A DNA stretch of 64,000 bases, taken from NCBI GenBank assembly GCA_963835465.1, contig CAWIFR010000001.1:62001-126000 (forward strand), read 5' to 3'. Each line of letters begins with the position of its first letter. Positions within the stretch are counted from its first letter, which is position 1. Source of the DNA: Bog-756 sp963835465 (GTDB lineage Bacteria; Actinomycetota; Acidimicrobiia; Acidimicrobiales; RAAP-2). Under the pieces are notes generated by a model. The model had not been told where the DNA came from. It saw nothing but the letters and a program-made list of their open reading frames with translations, and made no database searches. Position numbers and translations under genes: made by a program. This document shows positions 27,580-36,781 of this stretch, piece by piece.

Positions 27580-28716
27580 TCAGACGTGTGAGGCGATGCC
27601 CGACAGGGCGCCGCCCAACTGCGAGACCATGCCCTTCAGCGAGGAAGCGATCGAGTTGAGATTGGTGACCTCAGAGGCCGGGGGGACGCTGACTGACACC
27701 GGGGCACCGTAGTGGGAGAGGCCGATGGTCACGTTGACCTTGGTCCCGGCCGTGGTGGCAGCGGACGAGCTCAAGCCGAGGGAGCCCAACAGACCCCCCA
27801 GGGTGGCGTGACTCAGGTCGATGGTAACGGAGAGCTGCCGGAGGAGTCCGTCGTTGCCTACCCAGGCGGTCACCGGGATGCTGGGGACGCCCAACTCCTG
27901 GAACGCCTTTGCCGCTGCGCTCGAGGCCGAGCCGTTGGACAGCCGGGAGGCGACATCGGCTGCCGTGATGGTGGTCTGGTACTCGGTGACCTGCTCGCCG
28001 CCGAGGGTGACGGTGCCAACCTTGGTCACCGGTGAACCCAGCGATCCGAGCACGTGCAGCGCCTGGGTGGGATCGGCCAACGTGGAGAGCGAAAGCGAGC
28101 TGGCCGAGGATCCGGTCATCGATCCCAGACCGGACAGCGACGTTTCGACCCAGCTCTTCCCACCGGTCAGCGACGAGATGCCGGGCACGTTCAGGTAGAC
28201 GTTGGTGCCGTCGGAGATGACGTCCACCGAAGCCTGGGTACCTCCACCGATTAGCGAGGAGAGGCCAGGGACCGAAGCGGTAACCCGTCCGACCCCACTG
28301 GACAGGTCGGCGGAGCCGTGCCCGTCCAGGAGCGTCGTGGTCGAGGAGGGCGTCGTCTCGGTGGCTGAGACGCTGAAGGAGACGCTGGAGGCGGCCGCTG
28401 ACGCGGTGGCCGATGCCGCCAAGCCTCCGTGTGCGGAGTCACCAATCGATCCACTCCCGCTGCTGTCGGAACCACTGGCCGCTGAGCCTCCACTGAAGGC
28501 CGCCGCCCCAACAGCGACTGCGGCCACGATCGCTGCGGCGATCACAGCGATGGCCAGTCGACCGGGCCTCTTGGAGCGGGGGGCGACGAGTGTGTCCGTG
28601 TCGGCTGGTGGACCCGGCGGCACGAGGGCCCCCCCAGGGTGGGCGACGATGGACACCTCGGGCCGGTCGTCGACGGCCACCACCGTTCCGCTTTGATGTT
28701 TGACTAGATCGCTCAC
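27580..28716 (-). CDS. Membrane-anchored LppX/LprG-like protein
   Basis: 378 residues from GTG 28716. A short cytoplasmic N terminus is followed by one transmembrane helix (residues about 55-75, RLAIAVIAAAIVAAVAVGAA), a Ser/Ala/Gly-rich linker and a secreted beta-rich domain. That domain has repeating DGTNVYLNVPG, WVETSLSGL and VTEYQTTITAADVAS segments. The pattern resembles the LppX/LprAFG lipid-carrier domain of actinobacteria, but it lacks a lipobox and is anchored by the helix. Role inferred: lipid or glycolipid transfer at the envelope. Confidence 0.7.
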   Translation of the reverse strand: MSDLVKHQSGTVVAVDDRPEVSIVAHPGGALVPPGPPADTDTLVAPRSKRPGRLAIAVIAAAIVAAVAVGAAAFSGGSAASGSDSSGSGSIGDSAHGGLAASATASAAASSVSFSVSATETTPSSTTTLLDGHGSADLSSGVGRVTASVPGLSSLIGGGTQASVDVISDGTNVYLNVPGISSLTGGKSWVETSLSGLGSMTGSSASSLSLSTLADPTQALHVLGSLGSPVTKVGTVTLGGEQVTEYQTTITAADVASRLSNGSASSAAAKAFQELGVPSIPVTAWVGNDGLLRQLSVTIDLSHATLGGLLGSLGLSSSAATTAGTKVNVTIGLSHYGAPVSVSVPPASEVTNLNSIASSLKGMVSQLGGALSGIASHV

Positions 28717-29070
28717 TGTGTGGTGCCCCTTCTTTGGCGTCACGCCCCCGTTGGATCCCTCGGCAGTCCGGGCGTCCGACGTGGAGTTGGCCGCTCGTCC
28801 GCGGTCTTCCTGTCCCTCACCAGATAGTAGTGAGGGATGTCCGCGATGTATCGGCGGCCCTCCAGCTGTGGTGCATTGGCAAGGACTGGTTCTCCGGTTA
28901 GGGGAAGACGCCTCCCAGGGTCGGAGCCGACCACGTCGTTGGTAGGCAATTGGGCGGGGGCCCTCCCTCTTGGGCGCATGGGGCCGACCGCTGACACCGC
29001 GACCCGTGGAGGTCTTTCTTCCGTTCAAGCAGTCAGGACGGAGCGCCGATACTCATACGCGGGCGCACAA
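28717..29070. other. Divergent intergenic region with a long palindrome
   Basis: 354 bp between the divergent LppX-like and glycosyltransferase genes. It is open in the + frame but shows no protein similarity. The only structure seen is the inverted repeat at 28813-28837. Confidence 0.6.
28813..28837. promoter_or_regulatory. Operator-like inverted repeat
   Basis: TCCCTCAC and GTGAGGGA flank a 9-bp AT-richer centre. On the minus strand that centre includes TACTAT, a good -10 match, about 100 bp upstream of the LppX-like gene. A regulator bound here would cover the promoter and could control both divergent genes. Confidence 0.5.
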
Positions 29071-30256
29071 GTGAAGGCGGTGGGAGTGACCACGGTGCAG
29101 GGGGCGACGGCCCCATCGGAAATCGGAAGCGGCACAGGCGAACAGCGGCGGCCGGCTGCCCCGGTGGTTCTGGGCGTGGCGGCCTGGATTGCCGTCGCTG
29201 TCGTGGCGGCGTGGCGGGCCCACGTGGCGATGGGAAACGGCTCCCTCGGCTGGGACCTGAACCCTCTTCGGATCGCCGGTGGAGACCTGCGCTCCGGTCA
29301 CTCCATCTACTCCAATCCGAATTTCGTGTACCCGCCACCAGCGGCACTGGTTGGATGGGCCCTCTCATGGACACGCCTCCACGCCGTCGCCGTGGTCTAC
29401 ACCTACTGCGAGGTGACCGCCATCGGGCTGACCGTACTGGTCCTTAGAGGTTGCCTGCGCCCGGCACGCTGGCAACTCTTGGTGAGCGCGGGTGTGGCCG
29501 GACTTCTACTGAGAGGTGATCTCGTCACCTCGATTCTCTGGCTGGACAACGCCAGCGTGCTCCTGGTGCTCCCGTGTGCCTTCGTCCTGGTCCGGATGGG
29601 GGACGGAAAATGGCGATCGGGTGCCGTCGTGCTCGGTCTCACCCTGCTCCTAAAACCCGTGCTGCTACCCCTGATCCTGGTCCCGATGGTGCTGCGCCAA
29701 TGGAGGGCGACGGCAGAAGCGCTCGGCGTGACGGCTATCGGCCTCCTCCTCTCCGTGCCCCTCACCAGCGGAGCTGGATCGATCGGAGAGGTGGTTCGTC
29801 ACCTGGCGGGCGGCTCGAGCTTGACCGGCTGGCAAGCGGTGTTCAATACCTCGCTGGCCCAGTTCGGTGCCTACCACCACATTCCGAGCGCACTTACCCT
29901 TCTGGCCCGCTTGGTCGTGGTGACGGTGGCGGGGCTGGCCATCGTCCACGCGGTCCGGGGACCTCGGAACGTCACCCGTCCCCTGGTCGCCGCACTTGGA
30001 ACGCTCCTCCTCGAGCGCGGTGTTCCTGGCCGGTCCCCTGGCCGAGAATCACTACCTCATCCTGCTGATCCCGGGTGCCATGGTGATGGCCACACTCAAG
30101 GACCGACTGGTCCTCGGCCTGTTGGCGGCCGCATTGGCCGTGGCCGCCTACCCCGCGGCGTACGTCCACGGGGTGGGCGACAGCGTCGTCTCCATGCAAG
30201 CACGCTGCCTGGCGATTCAGCTGATCGTATTCGCCGGCCCGCGGTTCGGGGGTTAA
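29071..30256 (+). CDS. GT87-family (DUF2029) polyprenyl-phosphate glycosyltransferase (frameshifted)
   Basis: Multi-spanning membrane protein with 9-10 hydrophobic helices. The family motif PNFVYPPPAALVGWAL in an outer loop and a following aspartate in SILWLDNASV fit GT-C fold GT87 mannosyltransferases, which use polyprenyl-phosphate sugars outside the membrane. The start is taken as GTG 29071. One extra base near 30012 (CTCCTCCTC) breaks the frame; in the next frame it continues SAVFLAGPLAENHYLILLIP to 30256. Corrected length is about 394 residues. It is divergent from the LppX-like gene, suggesting envelope glycan or glycolipid work. Confidence 0.8.
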
Positions 30257-30597
30257 TGAACTGGCCGAGCATGGAGCACCTACCGGCAGAGGGTTCGGGA
30301 CCCAATTGGTATCACTTTACGAATAGTTCCTGCTCACAAGCACAGTCCTAGCGAATGCCGCCTTCGGCACTACAACAGATGCGGGACTGAACCAGATCCT
30401 CCTCTGCTCGCTCCCCATTCGTGCCCTTCGGCCCTGACGGCCGAGGAGGCGGTGGCGTAAGTTCGGATCGTGGCAAGGCTGCGGTGGCAGTTGCGTGACC
30501 TCCATCAGCGGCCGTCGCCGTGGCCCGCCACAGTGGTCAGGAAGTAGCGGCAAGGCCAAGAGGCCTGACAGGACCAGAATCGGGAAGGTGGATGGTT
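30257..30597. other. Intergenic region
   Basis: 341 bp before the DUF1918 gene without a convincing gene. A small hairpin (TCGGCC-CTGAC-GGCCGA, 30428-30444) is the only structure noted. It could end GT87 transcription. Confidence 0.5.
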
Positions 30598-30786
30598 ATG
30601 CATGCAAACACGGGAGATCGGATCGTCGTCGAGTCCGTCAAGGTCGACTCTGCTAGGAGGAACGGCCAGATCCTCGAGGTGATGGGAGGACCTGCGGGAG
30701 AGCACTACCGGGTGCAGTGGGAGGACGGTCACGAGAGCGAGTTCTTCCCCGGACCAGACGCCAGGGTCGTTCAGTCCCCAGGCTGA
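30598..30786 (+). CDS. DUF1918 domain small protein
   Basis: 62 residues from ATG 30598, preferred over ATG 30592 because the GGAAGG ribosome-binding site is then 9 bases away. It is a complete DUF1918 unit: MHANTGDRIVVESVKV, then YRVQWEDGHESEFFPGPDA, an SH3-like small beta barrel with conserved WEDGHE-FFPGPD. Function is unknown. Its stop lies 3 bases before the next ATG, so the two genes are co-transcribed. Confidence 0.9.
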   Translation: MHANTGDRIVVESVKVDSARRNGQILEVMGGPAGEHYRVQWEDGHESEFFPGPDARVVQSPG

Positions 30787-30794
30787 GCGATGGA
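30753..30794. repeat. 42-bp repeat, copy 1 (3' end of DUF1918 gene)
   Basis: This stretch spans the end of the DUF1918 gene and the start of the next gene. It recurs at 34219-34260 with 39 of 42 identical bases. Confidence 0.9.
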
Positions 30795-31428
30795 AGGCTT
30801 TGAGGATCTGGACGGAGTGCAGATTCGGGACGCCCTTGTTCGCCAGTGGGAAAGGATTGCTGACGCAGTTCCTGAGCTTGATCTCGACTTGCCAAGTCGA
30901 TTGGATGGCTGGCGCAACCGAGAGGTTTTGGCCCATCTCTATGTACAGCCGTTCATGCTCTCCCGCTTTCTCGCGACGGCTTCTCACCAACTGCCTTCCA
31001 CCAATCTTCTCGAGAACCTGTCCGGTACGCGGTCCTACAGTGAAATCATTGATGTGTCGGCGAGAGAAGGCGCCGAAAGGGGCAAGTACAACTTCGGGGT
31101 GGCCCTTGAAGCGACGCTCCCCGACCTGCTCGAAGCAGACCTCGACACGACAATCACGACATTGCAGGGTTCGATCTCTCTCACCGACTACCTGGTCACG
31201 AGATGCATCGAAGCAGTCATCCATGGAGGTGACCTGGTTCCACCCGTCGATCCGGACCAAGTAGCAGAAGCCATCACAGCAGGTGCTCTGAAGGAACTCT
31301 TGGCAACCCGCTCAGCGCACTTGCTGCCCGAGGCAGACCGGCGTCCCGTAGGGGAATGGATCGCTCTTGCCACAGGAAGGGAGCGAGCCTCCGGTGACCT
31401 GGCCTCTGCCCTTCCCGTGATGTCCTGA
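30790..31428 (+). CDS. Maleylpyruvate isomerase/DinB-type (mycothiol-dependent) family protein
   Basis: 212 residues. The N-terminal four-helix-bundle pattern includes an early W and a GWRNREVLAHL segment with the metal-ligand His. A later CIEAVIHGGDL supplies another. This fits the MDMPI/DinB-like superfamily of mycothiol-dependent enzymes common in actinobacteria. The gene follows DUF1918 immediately. The exact reaction is unknown. Confidence 0.8.
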   Translation: MEGFEDLDGVQIRDALVRQWERIADAVPELDLDLPSRLDGWRNREVLAHLYVQPFMLSRFLATASHQLPSTNLLENLSGTRSYSEIIDVSAREGAERGKYNFGVALEATLPDLLEADLDTTITTLQGSISLTDYLVTRCIEAVIHGGDLVPPVDPDQVAEAITAGALKELLATRSAHLLPEADRRPVGEWIALATGRERASGDLASALPVMS

Positions 31429-31607
31429 CGCGCTAAGCCTCTGCTCCGTCATGCCTGAGGCGTCAAGGCGCTCCCGATCCGTGTTGCGTGGCCCCGCCAC
31501 TTCATTGGAGCCGAAGAGCGCCAGGACGCTCTCTGCGTATTCGTACGACCGCGGAGAGTGGGGAGGGCCGAAATCCACGTTGGCAAGGTATTGACGGTCA
31601 TCACTAT

Positions 31608-31628
31608 CCCTAGCAAGTTTGGCTAGGG
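31608..31628. promoter_or_regulatory. Inverted repeat upstream of the purple acid phosphatase
   Basis: CCCTAGC and GCTAGGG flank a 7-base loop, 31 bp before the GTG start of the phosphatase. A TTGACG lies at 31591-31596. It may be an operator or an mRNA leader hairpin. Confidence 0.45.
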
Positions 31629-31659
31629 CGGCGGCTGGATTGGCGAGGACCGAAATAGT

Positions 31660-34098
31660 GTGAGATGGCGCGTAGCGGGCGCAGCCGGCGCAGCTCTCGT
31701 GGCGGTGAGCTCACTGACTGGGGCCCAGGCACAAGCGGCGAGCGCTGTGTACGGCGCCAGCCTGACCAGGGCGCCGTATGTGACCGACGTGACCCAGACC
31801 TCGGCCGAGGTGAACTGGGCCACGTCGAACAGCACAGCAGCCGGCTCGGTTCAGTGGGTCGATGAGTCCACTGGCGGGACGTGCCCGACCAGTGCCTGGG
31901 TCTGGTCCACGACGACCGGGCAGACAGCCAACGCCACGACCCAGATTCCTTACGGGGCCGGCAGCGGGACTCTCGGTTGGGGTTTCAGCGTGAACTCCGT
32001 GCACGAGTATCAAAACTCGGTCCAGCTGACCGGCTTGGTTGCTGGGCACTCGTACTGCTACGCCGTGTTCTCGAGCAAGACCAGCAGCGCAACTGACCTG
32101 CTCGTGAATCCGACCTACCAGTCGTTCTCAACGCTGCAGCCGGTGAGCCCCTCGTCGGCCGCCACGGTGAGTTTCGATGTGATCGGGGACACTGGGGAGA
32201 ACTTTGCCAAGACGTCGAGCACCGTGGACACGCCGTTCCCCGGCAGCCCGACGTCGAACCCCTATCAGTCGAAGTTGTACAGCGAGATTGGGAGCGACGG
32301 TAGTCAGTTCCTACTTGGGGCAGGCGATACCAGCTACAACGGCGGGACACAGGACACCTACGGTGACCTTACGCAGACCGGAACGGCAGCCCAGGCAGCT
32401 CCAAATGGCACCGAGTACAGCAACATTTTTGGCCCGAGCTATCTGCCATTGGCCCGAGGTCTACCGACGTTCCTCGCCGACGGCAACCACGGCCAGAACA
32501 ACTACGGTCTCCGGTTCTTCCCGACACAGACCACGAGCAACGTCTCGGGCGGCGCTTATGCGATGGACAGCTACAACGTCGATGGGGTGAGTGGCTCGTA
32601 TCCCGATGACTGGTTCGCATTCTCGACGGGGAACGTACGGATCTATGTCCTCGATGCAGCCTGGTCGGACACGCACATCGGCTCAGCCAGTTCGATGTAT
32701 CAGGTCGACACCGATGCCCATTGGCAGCCGGGATCGGCAGAGTACGAGTGGCTCCAAGCCGACCTTACCAACCCGGCCAATGCCGGCATGGTGAAGATGG
32801 CCGTGTTCCATTTCCCGTTGCAATCCGATACCAATTCGGAAATCAGCGACACCTATCTGCAGTCGACGCTGGAACCGCTTCTGGCCCAGAACGGCGTCTC
32901 GATAGCGTTCAACGGCCACGCCCACACCTACCAGCGGTTTATTCCAACGGGCACCAACCAGATCGTCAGCTATGTCACCGGAGGAGGAGGGGGAGTTCCC
33001 GAGCCGGTTAACCCAGCCGGCAACTCGATGTGCAAGTCATTGCTGGCGACTGAGAGCGTGTACGCCATCGGTTGGTCCCCGACCAGCAACAGCGGCACGT
33101 CCTGTGGAGCACCGCAGCCGAGCGACGTGGGCCAGGTCTACAGCTATCTGCACGTTACCGTGACCGGAAGCACCGTCCAGGTCTCGGGTGTCAATGCTGA
33201 CGGGCAGCAGTTCGACAATCAGACGTATCGGGTGAACAACGTTCCACCGCCGACGACCACCGTATTCATCCCGAGTGCCGGAGCCACCTTGTCGGGGACG
33301 ACCTACCTGGACGCCGGCGCCGCCAATGCCACCACCGTCGAGTACCTACTCACTGGCGGCTCCTACTCCGACCAAGTGATCGGGACGGCTACGCCCACTT
33401 ACTACGGGTGGCTCTTCGACTGGGACTCCACCACGGTGCCCAACGGGAGCTACACCGTGAGGACCGAAGCTTTCAATTCCACCGGGAGCGCCTTCAGTCC
33501 CAGTGTCAGCTTCACGGTGAACAACGTTCCACCGCCGACGACCACCGTATTCATCCCGAGTGCCGGAGCCACCTTGTCGGGGACGACCTACCTGGACGCC
33601 GCCGCCGCCAATGCCACCACCGTCGAGTACCTACTCACTGGCGGCTCCTACTCCGACCAAGTGATCGGGACGGCTACGCCCACTTACTACGGGTGGCTCT
33701 TCGACTGGGACTCCACCACGGTGCCCAACGGGAGCTACACCGTGAGGACCGAAGCTTTCAATTCCACCGGGAGCGCCTTCAGTCCCAGTGTCAGCTTCAC
33801 GGTGAACAACGTTCCACCGCCGACGACCACCGTATTCATCCCGAGTGCCGGAGCCACCTTGTCGGGGACGACCTACCTGGACGCCGCCGCCGCCAATGCC
33901 ACCACCGTCGAGTACCTACTCACTGGCGGCTCCTACTCCGACCAAGTGATCGGGACGGCTACGCCCACTTACTACGGGTGGCTCTTCGACTGGGACTCCA
34001 CCACGGTGCCCAACGGGAGCTACACCGTGAGGACCGAAGCTTTCAATTCCACCGGGAGCGCCTTCAGTCCCAGTGTCAGCTTCACGGTGAACAACTGA
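31660..34098 (+). CDS. Secreted purple acid phosphatase-like metallophosphoesterase with three C-terminal repeats
   Basis: 812 residues from GTG 31660. A Sec signal peptide ends near AQAQAAS. A fibronectin-like N-terminal PAP domain (SLTRAPYVTDVTQTSAEVNW) comes next. The calcineurin-like phosphoesterase domain has metal-site motifs GDTGEN (near residue 177), GAGDTSYN (near 223), DGNHGQNN, VFHFPLQ and GHAHTYQRF (near 420). Three almost identical 95-residue Ig-like modules follow. The usual GNHE motif reads GNHG here. Probable role: extracellular phosphate release; the modules may bind polysaccharide or cell wall. Confidence 0.9.
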   Translation: MRWRVAGAAGAALVAVSSLTGAQAQAASAVYGASLTRAPYVTDVTQTSAEVNWATSNSTAAGSVQWVDESTGGTCPTSAWVWSTTTGQTANATTQIPYGAGSGTLGWGFSVNSVHEYQNSVQLTGLVAGHSYCYAVFSSKTSSATDLLVNPTYQSFSTLQPVSPSSAATVSFDVIGDTGENFAKTSSTVDTPFPGSPTSNPYQSKLYSEIGSDGSQFLLGAGDTSYNGGTQDTYGDLTQTGTAAQAAPNGTEYSNIFGPSYLPLARGLPTFLADGNHGQNNYGLRFFPTQTTSNVSGGAYAMDSYNVDGVSGSYPDDWFAFSTGNVRIYVLDAAWSDTHIGSASSMYQVDTDAHWQPGSAEYEWLQADLTNPANAGMVKMAVFHFPLQSDTNSEISDTYLQSTLEPLLAQNGVSIAFNGHAHTYQRFIPTGTNQIVSYVTGGGGGVPEPVNPAGNSMCKSLLATESVYAIGWSPTSNSGTSCGAPQPSDVGQVYSYLHVTVTGSTVQVSGVNADGQQFDNQTYRVNNVPPPTTTVFIPSAGATLSGTTYLDAGAANATTVEYLLTGGSYSDQVIGTATPTYYGWLFDWDSTTVPNGSYTVRTEAFNSTGSAFSPSVSFTVNNVPPPTTTVFIPSAGATLSGTTYLDAAAANATTVEYLLTGGSYSDQVIGTATPTYYGWLFDWDSTTVPNGSYTVRTEAFNSTGSAFSPSVSFTVNNVPPPTTTVFIPSAGATLSGTTYLDAAAANATTVEYLLTGGSYSDQVIGTATPTYYGWLFDWDSTTVPNGSYTVRTEAFNSTGSAFSPSVSFTVNN
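33232..34086 (+). repeat. Three tandem 285-bp coding repeats
   Basis: Units 33232-33516, 33517-33801 and 33802-34086 each encode a 95-residue module beginning VNNVPPPTTTVF. They appear identical at the DNA level except for a Gly-to-Ala codon change (DAGAAN versus DAAAAN) in the first unit. This means very recent duplication or ongoing gene conversion. Confidence 0.95.
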
Positions 34099-34483
34099 AC
34101 TATGGCAGTTCACGACCAAAGGGAGCCGTGGCACCTTTCTGCTTCGGCGCCACACACTTCGAGGTACCAATGGGAGTCAGTTCTTCATCGTGACCGGTTC
34201 CCAAGGCGAGACCCTGGCACCAGACGCCAGGGTCGTTCAGTCTCCCGGCTAAGCGATGGACGGTCCTGAGGAGCGAGTACGCCGCCATTGCCCCAAGGGC
34301 GAGGATGACATGTTGCTCCGCCCGACCATCCTGAGGAAAGAAGGGCAGGCCCGCAACTCGGCGGCGGATCCTCGCTCGACGGGCCTGCTCCCACCATTCT
34401 ATGAACCAGATCGACCCGCTCTCAATCGGTTGATCTGACGTGTTCTCAGGCGCTCTTGCCCGTCTCGCTCAATGCTTCCTGGC
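34099..34483. other. Intergenic region with a decayed DUF1918-end repeat
   Basis: 385 bp between the phosphatase and the insertion sequence. It holds the second 42-bp repeat and a perfect ACCCTGGC/GCCAGGGT hairpin (34211-34233) overlapping it. A short open frame beginning at 34256 has no similarity. Near the right edge, a stretch on the minus strand may be the severed 3' end of the gene interrupted by the IS element. Confidence 0.6.
34219..34260. repeat. 42-bp repeat, copy 2
   Basis: It matches 30753-30794 with 39 of 42 bases, including the stop-codon and next-ATG arrangement, but no DUF1918 coding sequence precedes it. It may be a remnant of a second DUF1918 gene or a dispersed element. Confidence 0.85.
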
Positions 34484-34503
34484 CGTCTGCGATCCTGAAT
34501 TCC

Positions 34504-34538
34504 CGATCACTGAAATTCCCCACCCCCTGAGCGGGATG
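34504..34538. repeat. Left terminal inverted repeat of the IS21 element
   Basis: It begins GATCACTGAAATTCCCCA and pairs with the right-end repeat at 36970-37004, with most of 35 positions matching, including an inner GAGC-GGA block. Confidence 0.75.
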
Positions 34539-34625
34539 GCGGGCCACTTGAAGGGTCCGCCAAACCGGTAGAGGGCCCCTCGAAGCTGGCGGCGTCCAAA
34601 CCAGCCAGCCCGAGGAGCCCCTGCC

Positions 34626-36002
34626 ATGTTCTCAGTGGGAGAAGACGTGGAAGCAGATGCACTGTTCAAACGGGGGTGGACCGTCTCGGCCATCGCCCGT
34701 CACCTGGGTCGTGACCGCAAGACGGTCCGTTCCTATCTGTCCGGCGAACGGGAGCCGGGCGTCCGCCGGTCGGAGGTGCCCGACCCGCTCGAGGAGTACC
34801 GGGCTTACGTCGTCGCCCGGTTCGCCGACGACCCACACCTGTGGGGCTCGGCCCTGTTCGACGAGGTGGTGGCCCTCGGGTATCCCTCGTCCTATGTGAG
34901 CTTCGCCCGTCAGATCCGCCTGGCCGGGCTGCGCCCGCACTGCGAGGCGTGCTCGGGGGTGAAGGGCCGAGAGACCATCGAGATCGACCATCCCTCCGGC
35001 GAGGAGATCCAGTGGGACTGGTTCGAACGACGGAAGGCCCCCTGGGGGGCGACCGCCTATGGGCTCCTCGGCACGCTGTCCCACTCGGGGAAGACCCGGG
35101 GGGTCCTGGCCGAGTCCATGGACCAGCCCCACCTCATCGAGGCCATGGACGGGGTGATGCGGCGCCTGGGCGGCACGGCCCGCAAGTGGCGCACCGACCG
35201 GCTGGCCACGGTCATCGTGCCCGGCACCGCGGAGGTGCAGGCCAGCTTCGCCCCGGTGGCCAAGCACTACGGGGCCATCGTGACCCCGTGCCCGCCCCGG
35301 CGGGGGAACCGCAAAGGGGCGGTCGAGTGCGGGGTGAAGTTCTGTTGCGGCCGCTGGTGGCGCACCATGACGGCCACCACCCTGGCCGAGGCTCAGGTGA
35401 GCATGGACCACTTCTGGTCGACCACCGGGGATGCCCGGCTGCGGCCGCCGGGGCGCTATCTCGACCCCGAGGAGCTGGCCAGTGAGGACGGCCGCCCCAC
35501 CTGGCCGACCGTCGGTCAACTGGCCGATGCCGAGGAGCTGATGGCCTTGCCGGCGGTTCCCTATCCGGCCAGCATCGAGGTCCACAAGGTCGTCGACGAC
35601 AAGGCCAGCGTGGCCTTCCGGGGCAACCGCTACTCGGTGCCCCCGGGGATGGGCGGGGCCGAGGTCACCCTCCGGCACCGTCTCGGCACCGGCAGCCTCG
35701 AGGTCTACTCGCCCTCAGGCATCGAGCTGGTGTCCCACCGCCTGGCCCAACCGGGTGCGGGTGCCATGGTGCGCACCGAGGCCCATCGGCTGGCCTTGGA
35801 GGCGGTGGTGCTCTCCCAGTTCTCCACCCAGCGTCCCTGTGACCGGAAGGCCAACAAGCCCCCGGGACCTGCCGCACTGGCCGAACGGGAACGCCTGGTC
35901 GGAGGAGCAGGGACGGAGCCGAGCGTCGATCTTGCCGCCATGGCCGAGATCATCGCCCTGGCCTTCCCCGGGACGACCGAGGCTGGGGAGGTGCCGGCAT
36001 GA
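34626..36002 (+). CDS. istA: IS21-family transposase IstA
   Basis: 458 residues. The N-terminal helix-turn-helix is GWTVSAIARHLGRDRKTVRSY. The DDE integrase core has IQWDWFE, WRTDR and KGAVEC as the acidic catalytic positions. A C-terminal beta-barrel region (VAFRGNRYSVPPGM) is present. It cuts and joins the element ends together with IstB. The frame is intact, so the element may be active. The stop overlaps the istB ATG (ATGA). Confidence 0.95.
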   Translation: MFSVGEDVEADALFKRGWTVSAIARHLGRDRKTVRSYLSGEREPGVRRSEVPDPLEEYRAYVVARFADDPHLWGSALFDEVVALGYPSSYVSFARQIRLAGLRPHCEACSGVKGRETIEIDHPSGEEIQWDWFERRKAPWGATAYGLLGTLSHSGKTRGVLAESMDQPHLIEAMDGVMRRLGGTARKWRTDRLATVIVPGTAEVQASFAPVAKHYGAIVTPCPPRRGNRKGAVECGVKFCCGRWWRTMTATTLAEAQVSMDHFWSTTGDARLRPPGRYLDPEELASEDGRPTWPTVGQLADAEELMALPAVPYPASIEVHKVVDDKASVAFRGNRYSVPPGMGGAEVTLRHRLGTGSLEVYSPSGIELVSHRLAQPGAGAMVRTEAHRLALEAVVLSQFSTQRPCDRKANKPPGPAALAERERLVGGAGTEPSVDLAAMAEIIALAFPGTTEAGEVPA

Positions 36003-36781
36003 GCGAGCACTCCAAATACCAGGAGCTCCGGGCCCATCTGGCCTTCCTCCGGATGACGGCGGCCGCCGAAGCGCTGCCAGCAGCACTCGATGAGGCCAGG
36101 GCGGACAACCTCAGCCACCAGGACTTCTTGGAGCGACTGCTGTCGGTCGAGGTGGGCGCCGTCGACGAGCGTCGCCGGGCCAGCCTGGCCCGGTTCGCCT
36201 CGCTGCCCTCACCGTTCACCCTGGCCGATTTCGACTTCTCGGCCCAGCCGTCGGTGGACAAGAAGATGATCGACGAGCTGGCCACCCTGCGCTTCGTCGA
36301 GGACGCCACCAACGTGCTCCTGATCGGGCCACCGGGGGTGGGCAAGACCATGCTGGCCGTCGGGCTCGGACACCAGGCTGTGGCCGCGGGCATGCGCACC
36401 TATTACACGACGGCCGCCGAGCTGGCGGCCCGGTGTCACCGGGCGGCATTGGAGGGCCGGTGGGCGACCACCATGCGCTTCTATGCCGGGCCCCGGCTCC
36501 TGATCATCGACGAGGTGGGCTACCTGCCCCTCCCCGCCGAGGCAGCCGCCGCCCTCTTCCAGGTGGTCAGCCAGCGCTACCTGAAGGGCAGCATCGCCCT
36601 CACCACCAACCTCGGGATCGCCAGCTGGGGGAAGGTATTCAACGACGACCCCATGATCGCCGGTGCCATGCTGGACCGGCTGCTCCACCGAAGCGTCGTG
36701 CTCAACATCGACGGCGACAGCTACCGGATGCGCAGCCACCGGGCCCGGGCCGAGGCCAGCCGGAAGGCGGTGGCCGGATGA
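35999..36781 (+). CDS. istB: IS21-family helper ATPase IstB
   Basis: 260 residues, DnaC/DnaA-like AAA+ protein. Walker A is GPPGVGKT (residues 110-117) and Walker B is LLIIDEVGY (Asp171, Glu172). An N-terminal helical domain binds IstA or DNA. It assembles on target DNA and regulates transposition. The start overlaps the istA stop and the stop overlaps the next small gene's ATG. Confidence 0.95.
   Translation: MSEHSKYQELRAHLAFLRMTAAAEALPAALDEARADNLSHQDFLERLLSVEVGAVDERRRASLARFASLPSPFTLADFDFSAQPSVDKKMIDELATLRFVEDATNVLLIGPPGVGKTMLAVGLGHQAVAAGMRTYYTTAAELAARCHRAALEGRWATTMRFYAGPRLLIIDEVGYLPLPAEAAAALFQVVSQRYLKGSIALTTNLGIASWGKVFNDDPMIAGAMLDRLLHRSVVLNIDGDSYRMRSHRARAEASRKAVAG

Noticed and set aside
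28837..29070. N-terminal extension of the GT87 gene
   Set aside because: The extra 78 codons are Arg/Pro/Gly-rich without family similarity; GTG 29071 precedes the first membrane helix more sensibly.
34256..34438. 60-residue open frame after the second 42-bp repeat
   Set aside because: No similarity and no ribosome-binding site; its start is simply inherited from the repeat.
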